From: Chitinispirillaceae bacterium
Lineage (GTDB): Bacteria > Fibrobacterota > Chitinivibrionia > Chitinivibrionales > Chitinispirillaceae
Direction: 5' to 3'
DNA: 64,000 nucleotides
NCBI GenBank assembly: GCA_016929415.1
Contig: JAFGIW010000117.1
Span: 1 to 64,000 of the forward strand
The notes beneath the pieces are model-generated. The model searched no databases, was not told the DNA's origin, and worked only from the letters and a program-made list of their open reading frames with translations. The position numbers were made by a program, and so were the translations under genes. Positions 54,555 to 62,004 of the stretch are shown here, piece after piece (position 1 is the first letter of the stretch; each line of letters starts with the position of its first letter).

Positions 54555-55391
54555 TCACACTCCCGAATAGGCGCTGAATCCGCCGTCAACGGGCAGTACC
54601 GTGCCGGTGATGAATTTCGCCCGTTCCGAGAGCAGGAACAGCGTCGCGTCCTGCAGTTCATCCGGGGTTCCGAATCGCCGCATGGGAGTTGCATCGAGGA
54701 TCTTTCTGCCCCGCTCGCTCAGGGCGCCGGATTCCTTGTCATACAGGAGAAAGCGGTTCTGTTCGGTGAGGAAAAAACCGGGCGCGATGGCATTGACGCG
54801 GATATTGCGCGGCGCGAGGTGCACGGCGAGCCATGCGGTGAAATTGTTGATCGACGCTTTGGCGGCGGAGTAGGCGGGAATCCGCGTGAGAGGCCGGAAA
54901 GAATTCATCGAAGAAATGTTGAGGATCGCTCCTGCCTTCCGTTCAACCATGTCCTTTGCAAAGATCATGGTCGGCAGGATGGTTCCCATGAAATTGAGGT
55001 CAAAGACGGTCCGGAAGCTTTCGAGATCGAGCCCGAAGAATGTCCGTTCGAGGCAATCAATATCGGCATCCTCGCAGAACTCAGCCGCGGTGGTCGCTTT
55101 CGGCGAGTTCCCGCCTGCGCCGTTGATGAGCAGGTGGACCGGCCCGAGGATGTTGTTGACCGCCTTTTTCGCCGTTTCGAGCGCAGCTTTCTGAAGCACG
55201 TTTCCCGCCACGCCCATCACGTTGCCGCCGGTTGACGAAGCGATCTCGCTGGCTTTCCTGACCGCCAGATCGCCGTCGAGATCGACTATCGCCGTGGCAA
55301 CACCCGCCTTTGCAAGCGCTTCGGCAAGCGAAGAGCAGAGTACCCCCGCTCCGCCGGTAATGACGCAGCATTTACCTTTCAAATCATTCAT
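54555..55391 (-). CDS. SDR oxidoreductase, D-mannonate oxidoreductase (UxuB/YjmF type)
   Basis: 278 residues. Reduces D-fructuronate to D-mannonate (NADH). Rossmann motif TGGAGVLCSSLAEALAKAG, NGAGGN, catalytic SSMNSF-xxx-YSAAKAS (Tyr and Lys) and NAIAPGFFLTEQNRFLL, RRFGTPDEL and TGTVLPVDGGFSAYSGV, the last closely typical of B. subtilis-type mannonate oxidoreductases. Start 55391 (MNDLKGKCC) has AAGGA just upstream; a longer frame to 55460 is unlikely. Lies between gnd and the kinase in the glucuronate cluster. Confidence 0.85.
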   Translation of the reverse strand: MNDLKGKCCVITGGAGVLCSSLAEALAKAGVATAIVDLDGDLAVRKASEIASSTGGNVMGVAGNVLQKAALETAKKAVNNILGPVHLLINGAGGNSPKATTAAEFCEDADIDCLERTFFGLDLESFRTVFDLNFMGTILPTMIFAKDMVERKAGAILNISSMNSFRPLTRIPAYSAAKASINNFTAWLAVHLAPRNIRVNAIAPGFFLTEQNRFLLYDKESGALSERGRKILDATPMRRFGTPDELQDATLFLLSERAKFITGTVLPVDGGFSAYSGV

Positions 55392-55485
55392 GGTTTTTCC
55401 TTGTACATTCGAAGATACACCACCAACCTTCAAACACGACATTTCATAAGGTAGGGGCACCTCGCGAGGCGTCCCTCCACTATCC

Positions 55486-56940
55486 CTACACCGTATACGT
55501 CCCCGACGCCACGTCGCCGCCCCGTCCGGTCCAGTTGGTATGGAATATTTTATCAGCCGGCGCGTCGATGCGTCTGTAGGTGTGCGCGCCGAAATAGTCG
55601 CGCTGCGCCTGCAGCAGGTTCGCGGGCAGACGTTCGCAGCGGTACCCGTCGAAAAACGCCAGCGCCGACGAGAATGCAGGCACCGGAACTCCGAGTTTCA
55701 CCGCCGTGGCGACGACCTTTCTCCAGGATTCCTGGCATTTGTCGATCACCTCCCTGAAATAATCGTCGAGCAGCAGGTTGGAAAGGTCCGGATTGCGGTC
55801 GTACGCCGCCTTGATTTTTTCAAGAAAGACGCTCCGGATGATGCAGCCGCTGCGCCACAGCAGGGCGATATTGCCGTAGTTGAGGGTCCAGCGGTACTCC
55901 TTCGCCGCCTCGCGCAGGCACATGAATCCCTGTGTGTAGGAGACGATTTTCGACGCGAGCAGCGCGCGCCGGATATCCTCGATGAAGGCTGAGACGTCGC
56001 CGGTAAATTTCGATGCCGGCCCCGTGAGTACTTTTGCCGCGGCAACCCGTTCGTCCTTGAGCGCAGAGAGGCAGCGCGCGTAGACCGCCTCGGCGATGAG
56101 CGTGACCGGGATGCCCAGATCGAGCGAGTTGACGCTGAACCATTTCCCGGTCCCCTTCTGCCCCGCCTTGTCAAGAATTTTTTCGACGAGCGGCCCGCCG
56201 CCGTCGTCCTTGAAGGCAAGAATATCGGCGGTGATTTCAATAAGATAACTGTCGAGTTCGGTTTTGTTCCAAGAGGAGAAGATGCCGTGCATTTCGGCGC
56301 ACGAGAGGCCGAGCCCCTGTTTCATTAGGTGGTATGCCTCGCAGATGATCTGCATGTCGCCGTATTCGATGGCATTGTGCGCCATTTTGACGTAGTGGCC
56401 GGCGCCGTTCTCACCCACCCAGTCGCAGCAGGGAACGCCGTCGGGAGTCCTGGCGGCGATTGCCGTGAATATGTCCTTTACAAGAGGCCAAGCCTTCGGG
56501 CTTCCTCCAGGCATCATCGAAGGCCCCATGCGCGCCCCCTCCTCGCCTCCCGAGACGCCGGTGCCGATATAAAAAAATCCCTTCCCTTCGAGGTACTTCG
56601 TCCGCCGTATCGTATCGGTGAAATGCGAATTGCCGCCGTCGATGACGCAGTCCCCCGGCGAGAGGTGCGGCAGCAGTTTCTCGATTTCCTCATCCACCGC
56701 CTCGCCCGCCTTGACCATGAGCATGATCTTCCGGGGCGTCGTGAGGAGCGCAACCATCTCCTCGATCGAACGGGCGCCGATGACCTTCGTCCCCTTCGCG
56801 GCACCTGTCAGAAATTCGTCAACCTTCGAAACGGTCCGGTTGTGCGCAACCACCGTATAGCCGTGGTCGTTCATGTTCAGGATGAGGTTCTGACCCATGA
56901 CGGCGAGACCGATTACCGCGATGTCACCTTGTTTTTCCAT
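55486..56940 (-). CDS. gnd: 6-phosphogluconate dehydrogenase, decarboxylating
   Basis: 484 residues, the long (dimeric) class. N-terminal GLAVMGQNLILNM nucleotide-binding motif; substrate residues in GTGVSGGEEGARMGPSMMPGG; catalytic lysine in GHYVKMAHNAIEYGDMQ; C-terminal lobe with RIDAPADKIFHTNWTGRGGDV. Oxidises 6-phosphogluconate to ribulose 5-phosphate with CO2 release and NADPH. Its position inside a glucuronate cluster rather than near zwf is unusual and is central to the pathway proposed for this region. AAGGAA precedes the start. Confidence 0.95.
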   Translation of the reverse strand: MEKQGDIAVIGLAVMGQNLILNMNDHGYTVVAHNRTVSKVDEFLTGAAKGTKVIGARSIEEMVALLTTPRKIMLMVKAGEAVDEEIEKLLPHLSPGDCVIDGGNSHFTDTIRRTKYLEGKGFFYIGTGVSGGEEGARMGPSMMPGGSPKAWPLVKDIFTAIAARTPDGVPCCDWVGENGAGHYVKMAHNAIEYGDMQIICEAYHLMKQGLGLSCAEMHGIFSSWNKTELDSYLIEITADILAFKDDGGGPLVEKILDKAGQKGTGKWFSVNSLDLGIPVTLIAEAVYARCLSALKDERVAAAKVLTGPASKFTGDVSAFIEDIRRALLASKIVSYTQGFMCLREAAKEYRWTLNYGNIALLWRSGCIIRSVFLEKIKAAYDRNPDLSNLLLDDYFREVIDKCQESWRKVVATAVKLGVPVPAFSSALAFFDGYRCERLPANLLQAQRDYFGAHTYRRIDAPADKIFHTNWTGRGGDVASGTYTV

Positions 56941-57110
56941 TGAACGATTCCTTTTAGTAAAATGAATCTGAAAGATTGAAGAAGTGTATTTGCCGCATCG
57001 TAGATTCTGTCGTCAAGCCTGCCCGCGCGACCTCATGACAAAATCTGCGAAGGTGAACGCCGCACGCTCTGCTGCACCTTTGCGCGGACTGTTGAAAGCG
57101 GCATGGTGAA

Positions 57111-58361
57111 CTAGAATTTGGACGTCAGCCTCAGTGTCGTCTTCATGTCGCCGGTCGGGTTCCCGGTGTAAACGCCCCAGTCGATGACGACCCGGTCCAG
57201 ATACTTTTTCTGCAGCGTGATTCCCCATCCAAGTGCCTTGGTGGGAGTACGTCCGGAAACCGCGTCGCGCATGCTTTCATCACTGAAAAACGTATTAGCC
57301 ACATTTTCAAACTCAAGGGTCAGCATATCGAGTACACCGAAGGTCGGGATTGTTATTCCCGCGTTGATCGGCCTGACAATACCCGTACTTGATTCCGAAC
57401 TCATCTTCTGTATCGCCATTTCAGTATAGAATTTCAGGTCCTTGATAATGGTGACATCGAAAACCCACTGTCCGGTTAGATAATATGCCTTCATAAAATG
57501 TCCTTCATATGCCGCCGAGTCCTGTACGGACACGTATTTCCTGAAGCCCCCTCCGACATGAAAACGGTTATGCAGAAAATACAGATCCTCATAGAACCGG
57601 TAAAATCCGGCGCTCAATTTCGAATCCTCTAACTGATAAAACTCGGTTGCCATCGCATCATAGAAATTCCGAGAGTTGAGATTTCCACCGATCATGAACT
57701 CCGTCTTACTTCCGACAATATCGAAAATATTGCATTCAAACCCTACTCCTATCTGGTTCGCGAATACTATTCTGTTTTTAAAAGGACCGGTAATATTCAC
57801 ATAACGCGAATCGCCATAGCCGCCCGCGGGCTGATCGAGATAATTACCGAACAGTTGACTGGAATTATTCAACATCCCGTCGCGACCGATTTTAAAGTGA
57901 GGCTGGAATGTCAGGTTACTTTGCGGAGAGTATTTTTTAAAAAATTTGAGATATGCCCGGGCTATTTCAAACGCATCGATATATGATGTCAAATCGTATG
58001 TTCCTGCGCCGGAAATGTTATTATCCCCGATAAAGTTTCGACGCATCGTCCAGTACGGATAAAACCGCAGGTTGAAGACACTTTCGAAATATTTCAGGTT
58101 GCACGCTCCATTCACCCCGACTCTCATCCAGAAATCGTCGAATACCTTCCGGTAATCATGGACCACGGTAGTCGATATCCTGTTTTTGGAATCAGTAGAG
58201 AACTCATCGTAAAGCTGTTTTTCAACCTGCATATCAACGAATGCCGAGAATTTGACCGGGGAGCCCCTTGAGGCGATGGTATCATTTTCTTTTTCCTGAG
58301 CTGCCGCCGGCAGGTATATGACTATCGCTGATATAATGATCGCCAAAAGATATTGTTTCAT
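57111..58361 (-). CDS. Putative outer-membrane beta-barrel (porin-like) protein
   Basis: 416 residues with a signal peptide (MKQYLLAIIISAIVIYLPAAAQ). The mature part consists of alternating amphipathic strands with aromatic girdles (FDDFWMRVGVNGACNLKYFESVFNLRFY, RIVFANQIGVGFECNIF, FMIGGNLNSRNFYDAM) and ends in a C-terminal phenylalanine (KTTLRLTSKF), the signature for BAM-dependent insertion. Start 58361 is chosen for GGGAG upstream; an ATG at 58379 overlaps the upstream stop (TAATG). It may be the channel for aldouronic acids released by GH67, but this is context only. Confidence 0.65.
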   Translation of the reverse strand: MKQYLLAIIISAIVIYLPAAAQEKENDTIASRGSPVKFSAFVDMQVEKQLYDEFSTDSKNRISTTVVHDYRKVFDDFWMRVGVNGACNLKYFESVFNLRFYPYWTMRRNFIGDNNISGAGTYDLTSYIDAFEIARAYLKFFKKYSPQSNLTFQPHFKIGRDGMLNNSSQLFGNYLDQPAGGYGDSRYVNITGPFKNRIVFANQIGVGFECNIFDIVGSKTEFMIGGNLNSRNFYDAMATEFYQLEDSKLSAGFYRFYEDLYFLHNRFHVGGGFRKYVSVQDSAAYEGHFMKAYYLTGQWVFDVTIIKDLKFYTEMAIQKMSSESSTGIVRPINAGITIPTFGVLDMLTLEFENVANTFFSDESMRDAVSGRTPTKALGWGITLQKKYLDRVVIDWGVYTGNPTGDMKTTLRLTSKF

Positions 58362-58378
58362 TTTTTTTCTACTCCCCA

Positions 58379-58999
58379 TTAAAATTTCGCTGCCGCGTTG
58401 AGTGAAAACCAAGCGGACGGTTTTCCACTTGTAAATACCATCGTCACGCCGGGTGAAAATTCAATTACATCCCAGTTTATGCCTATATTGAAACTGGCTC
58501 CGAAATCTTTCTGACCTTCAGTTACCAAGGTGACGCCACCGGACGGAGGCGGAGACGCCGGAACGGTGTCCATGTCGTTGAAACCATGTTCGCCGATGAA
58601 CATGCCGCCGCCGACCTGACCGAAAAATGCAAATCGATTGATTTTTACGGGAAGATAATACCGCACAATACCCTCTGTTCCAAGAAAGGTGCACTCCTGC
58701 ATTGTGGAATCACGTTTCCAGCGGTTGTAACTTATTTTCCCTCCGAACGCCAGCCCCGAAAGTGCGTTTTCGAACTTTGTGAAAGGAAGTCCGAAAAATG
58801 TTAAGCTGCCCTCCCAGCCCATGTTCAGGTTCTTATCCCCGATATGGACAAGTACCCCGGTATCGTTAGGGCCCCAAATAGGTGCCGCGGATGACAACGG
58901 TACCGCCAGACCGACGGAAATCACCGAATAGGTGTTTTTTGCCTGTGAAAAACAGTACAACAACAGGATGCTTGAAACGATAATTCTTGCAGTTTTCAT
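58379..58999 (-). CDS. Small outer-membrane beta-barrel protein
   Basis: 206 residues with a signal peptide (MKTARIIVSSILLLYCFSQA). Eight or so amphipathic strands (for example NMGWEGSLTFFGLPF, LSGLAFGGKISYNRW, FAFFGQVGGGMFIGEH, DFGASFNIGINWDV, WFSLNAAAKF) ending with Phe. Resembles OmpW/OMP_b-brl barrels. Its stop overlaps the next possible start, so it forms a coupled pair with the larger barrel protein downstream. Role in substrate uptake is plausible but unproven. Confidence 0.6.
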   Translation of the reverse strand: MKTARIIVSSILLLYCFSQAKNTYSVISVGLAVPLSSAAPIWGPNDTGVLVHIGDKNLNMGWEGSLTFFGLPFTKFENALSGLAFGGKISYNRWKRDSTMQECTFLGTEGIVRYYLPVKINRFAFFGQVGGGMFIGEHGFNDMDTVPASPPPSGGVTLVTEGQKDFGASFNIGINWDVIEFSPGVTMVFTSGKPSAWFSLNAAAKF

Positions 59000-59030
59000 A
59001 GCCGGACCTTTTTACGTTATTGAAAATAGT

Positions 59031-59061
59031 GGGATAGCGCCCGCTTCCGCGCCGCTATCCC
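59031..59061 (-). terminator. Hairpin between GH67 and the barrel genes
   Basis: GGGATAGCG (59031-59039) and CGCTATCCC (59053-59061) form a 9-bp stem. On the minus strand it is followed by ACTATTTTCA, so it could attenuate or terminate transcription after the GH67 gene, lowering expression of the downstream metabolic genes. Confidence 0.5.
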
Positions 59062-59137
59062 CCATGAGTGCTAATAAATAATTCTATTCACCCGGAAAAA
59101 TCAAGGTATTCAAACGTGCAGACAACCGACCGACCGA

Positions 59138-61843
59138 TCACCTGATGATCAGCTTGCTCTGCAGATTTCGTGTCGGGGTTGTAAGGCGGATCAGATAGAG
59201 CCCGCCCGCCACACCTCGCGTGTCCCAGAAACAGGTTCCCGGTTGTGATAAGGAGATGGACTTGACGATGCGGCCGTTCAGTCCGTAAATGTCGATTTCC
59301 CCCGCAACCGATGCGTTGATCACGATGCTATGGGGCGCCTGAATTATTTTCATTGATAACGGCTCGGACCTCTCCGCAATTTCGGCTTTAGCCCCGGATG
59401 ACGGTTCGACGAAAATCAGTTCGTTCTCGAATTGATTCGGCCACTTCGAGTCCCAGACCTTGACCGTATAGATCCCGGGTACGCTCGCGGAAAAAGTAGT
59501 ACTCGTTCCAGTTGCGGCGCTGAGGGTCGCTCCGGGTTCAACGACACTCCAGTTAAAAGTCTCTCCGGTGACGGCCGTCCCGTCCTGATTCCTCAACCGT
59601 GCCGAAAGATTTACCTCTGCGCCAACCTTCGCCTCCACGGCCTTCGTGGTATCGGGGGTGATGAGGTCCAGATTGCAGGGGACCTGCGTTTTGTAATAAG
59701 CGCCGAAATCCTTTCTGAAGTTGTTCGTCCATCTTGTTCCATCTTTCAACTGATGGTTGAGCTTTGTAAGCACATGGTTATAAATTTCCGCATCGATGAG
59801 AGGATCAGTAAAAGCGGAATTATTAAGCAGCTTCCAGTATTTGATGAATCGCTGCACCTCATGAATACCGTTGAAATGCTCGAACTGAAGCTGCTGTATC
59901 AGGGTCATCCCGCCTTTCATCTTATGCGTCCACCCGTAGTGATGGAAGAAGAGCATATACTCCTCAGGACATTGGGCGGGGTCAGAGAAGATATTGGCCA
60001 AAGCGGAGGTGAGGTATTGATGCGCAAAGTCGTTATGGACGCTGCCGGTAGTAGATTTATTGCAACGCTCGACGCCGATGCCGTTCGAAGTGAAATTCAT
60101 CAACCATTCATTGAAGAAATTGATGTTTTTCATTCCCGAGAAATTTACTTCGTAATGCTCATTATTCCCTATCTGGGACATGGACGCATTGTGTGCGATG
60201 ACATAATTCATGTATGCCGGCCACGAGCGCAGCAGCATGTGCTTCACAACGTGCTGGACGATCGGATGGTTTCCATTGTCAACACTGCACCTGATCCATT
60301 CATCGGCGATCTGGTCGGCGGAAAGGGTCGGGTTCCATGCCAGCCGGCCCCATCCGTAATAGTTCGCCTGGTGGAGGAAATTGGCGGTCCAGTTTACCGT
60401 ATCGCTCAGATTGCTTATTGCCCATACGCCGCCAGTCCTTTTACCGGCCCCCTTTATAAGCTGATGGGTAATCGTGCCGGGCGCCCCAGTCCAGGTGGGA
60501 GCCCCCTTAATGTCCCAGTCCAGAACCTTTTTCCATCTCGGAACGAGCCAGCAGAGATGGATCCCCTGACCGGTATATTCCTGGGTGATCTGAAACTCCA
60601 TCCCCAGACGCGCGCCGGACATTGCGAGCAGCTGGTGGGGGGGTTCGATCGGTTGGAAATCATGCGTTCCGTCCTTCATACGTATAACGACCGCCTCATC
60701 CCATGTCTGGGGCGGCTTTGCAAATTCCTTGCCTTGGTTGACGGCGAAATCCGGGTCTGATGTGCCGTAAATAAACGTACGCCACACTATAATAAGGCCA
60801 TATCGTTTCAGGGCTTCGGCTATCGGATTGGCTCCCTGTGACTGTGTTTCATTATAGGTTGATCGCGGTCCCTCCTCGCCTTCGGAGTCGGCTTTCATCA
60901 AAAACCCGCCGAAATTCTTGATATACGCACGGACGGTATCGACTTTATCGAACCACCACTGTTTTGCGGCCGCGACTTTATAGGCATCGGCGGAGCTCAT
61001 CTTCGGCGTCACCAGCCGGGGGCTGGCATACGAAACCGACAGGTAATATTTAAGACCGTACGTGCCGAGGATATCGGCGAAAATTTTCTCGTTTTTAAGG
61101 TTCGCGACTTCAAGGCATTTATAATTTGCGTTGCTCCCCTTCTGGTAGGTGTTCACGCAATCCGGAGTTATACCGTTGAGCCCCAGGGCGGCGGCCATTC
61201 GGCAATAGTCGATGACCCGTTTCAGGTCGGCGCCCTCCAATTTATCGAAATCCTCCATTCTGTACACCCTGCGGCCGCCGTACAGGCGATCGGCTTCGTA
61301 AGAGGAGTTATAATGGTTGTACCAGTGGTCAAGCACCCGGTAGGAAAAATAGGGGTTTTCGACAGTGTCAAGATTCCCGATGTCCTTCCCCGTCTGCATG
61401 AGCCTGAGGAAAAAGAAGGTGCCGCGCAGGACGCCGACCTGGCTTTTACCGGTGACATAGGTTTTCCCGCCGCTGGTTTTAACAATGAAGCCTTCATCGG
61501 TCACGGCACTGTAATCGATGCCCGCGGACGCCACGGGTGCCGATCCCTGCTCCGCCAGAACGATCGCCCCCGCGCCCTCGGCCACCGGGAGCGTGGATCC
61601 GCCGAGAATTTTGGGCATTGCCAAATCAAGCTCGGCCTTGGCGTTCTTCAAGGTATCGGAAGCGGCGTCGGAAAGAACAATGCTTTTGCAGACGGCCTGA
61701 TAGGAGGCCAGCAAGGCATCCGGCGCCTTGGTGTAATGCAGAAACGTTTCGTTGCCGCTATAGGCAAGCAGGTTCGCGGGTAAAAGCGTGGCGACAACAA
61801 GAAGCCACATTGACGGATCGCGAAAGTTTTTTTTACTGTACAT
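59138..61843 (-). CDS. GH67 alpha-glucuronidase with C-terminal Ig-like domain and sorting tail
   Basis: 901 residues, secreted. Removes (4-O-methyl)glucuronic acid from xylooligomers. Signal peptide after MYSKKNFRDPSMWLLVVATLLPANLLA. GH67 signatures: YRVLDHWYNH, GLNGITPDCVN, KADSEGEEGP (proton-donor Glu), MKDGTHDFQPIEPP (Asp) and MEFQITQEYTGQ (Glu). An Ig/PKD-like domain (about 720-810) and a 70-residue tail follow. Start 61843 has a G-rich Shine-Dalgarno site upstream; the frame to 61891 is less likely. The next gene upstream is a close paralogue. Confidence 0.93.
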   Translation of the reverse strand: MYSKKNFRDPSMWLLVVATLLPANLLAYSGNETFLHYTKAPDALLASYQAVCKSIVLSDAASDTLKNAKAELDLAMPKILGGSTLPVAEGAGAIVLAEQGSAPVASAGIDYSAVTDEGFIVKTSGGKTYVTGKSQVGVLRGTFFFLRLMQTGKDIGNLDTVENPYFSYRVLDHWYNHYNSSYEADRLYGGRRVYRMEDFDKLEGADLKRVIDYCRMAAALGLNGITPDCVNTYQKGSNANYKCLEVANLKNEKIFADILGTYGLKYYLSVSYASPRLVTPKMSSADAYKVAAAKQWWFDKVDTVRAYIKNFGGFLMKADSEGEEGPRSTYNETQSQGANPIAEALKRYGLIIVWRTFIYGTSDPDFAVNQGKEFAKPPQTWDEAVVIRMKDGTHDFQPIEPPHQLLAMSGARLGMEFQITQEYTGQGIHLCWLVPRWKKVLDWDIKGAPTWTGAPGTITHQLIKGAGKRTGGVWAISNLSDTVNWTANFLHQANYYGWGRLAWNPTLSADQIADEWIRCSVDNGNHPIVQHVVKHMLLRSWPAYMNYVIAHNASMSQIGNNEHYEVNFSGMKNINFFNEWLMNFTSNGIGVERCNKSTTGSVHNDFAHQYLTSALANIFSDPAQCPEEYMLFFHHYGWTHKMKGGMTLIQQLQFEHFNGIHEVQRFIKYWKLLNNSAFTDPLIDAEIYNHVLTKLNHQLKDGTRWTNNFRKDFGAYYKTQVPCNLDLITPDTTKAVEAKVGAEVNLSARLRNQDGTAVTGETFNWSVVEPGATLSAATGTSTTFSASVPGIYTVKVWDSKWPNQFENELIFVEPSSGAKAEIAERSEPLSMKIIQAPHSIVINASVAGEIDIYGLNGRIVKSISLSQPGTCFWDTRGVAGGLYLIRLTTPTRNLQSKLIIR

Positions 61844-61935
61844 GTCGACTTCCCCCTTTTTGAAATAAGTTATAAAGATAATGTGGGGCACTGCTCATAC
61901 AACGAGAAACCTTTATGGAAAAATATAATAAATAA

Positions 61936-61959
61936 ATTCAGCGGGCGCATTATGCGCCC
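61936..61959 (-). terminator. Terminator of the second GH67 gene
   Basis: GGGCGCA-TTA-TGCGCCC: 7-bp GC stem with three-base loop at 61943-61959. On the minus strand the T-rich GAATTTATTTATT follows. It separates the two GH67 genes, so the copy at 59138 needs its own promoter or read-through. Confidence 0.6.
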
Positions 61960-62004
61960 ACGCATCTTCCAGGCGTGAAATCGGATTGTACTGTAAGCCT
62001 CTAT

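Noticed and set aside
57013-57228. Short minus-strand open frame downstream of the barrel gene
   Set aside because: No ribosome site, overlaps the 3' end of the barrel gene, composition not protein-like.
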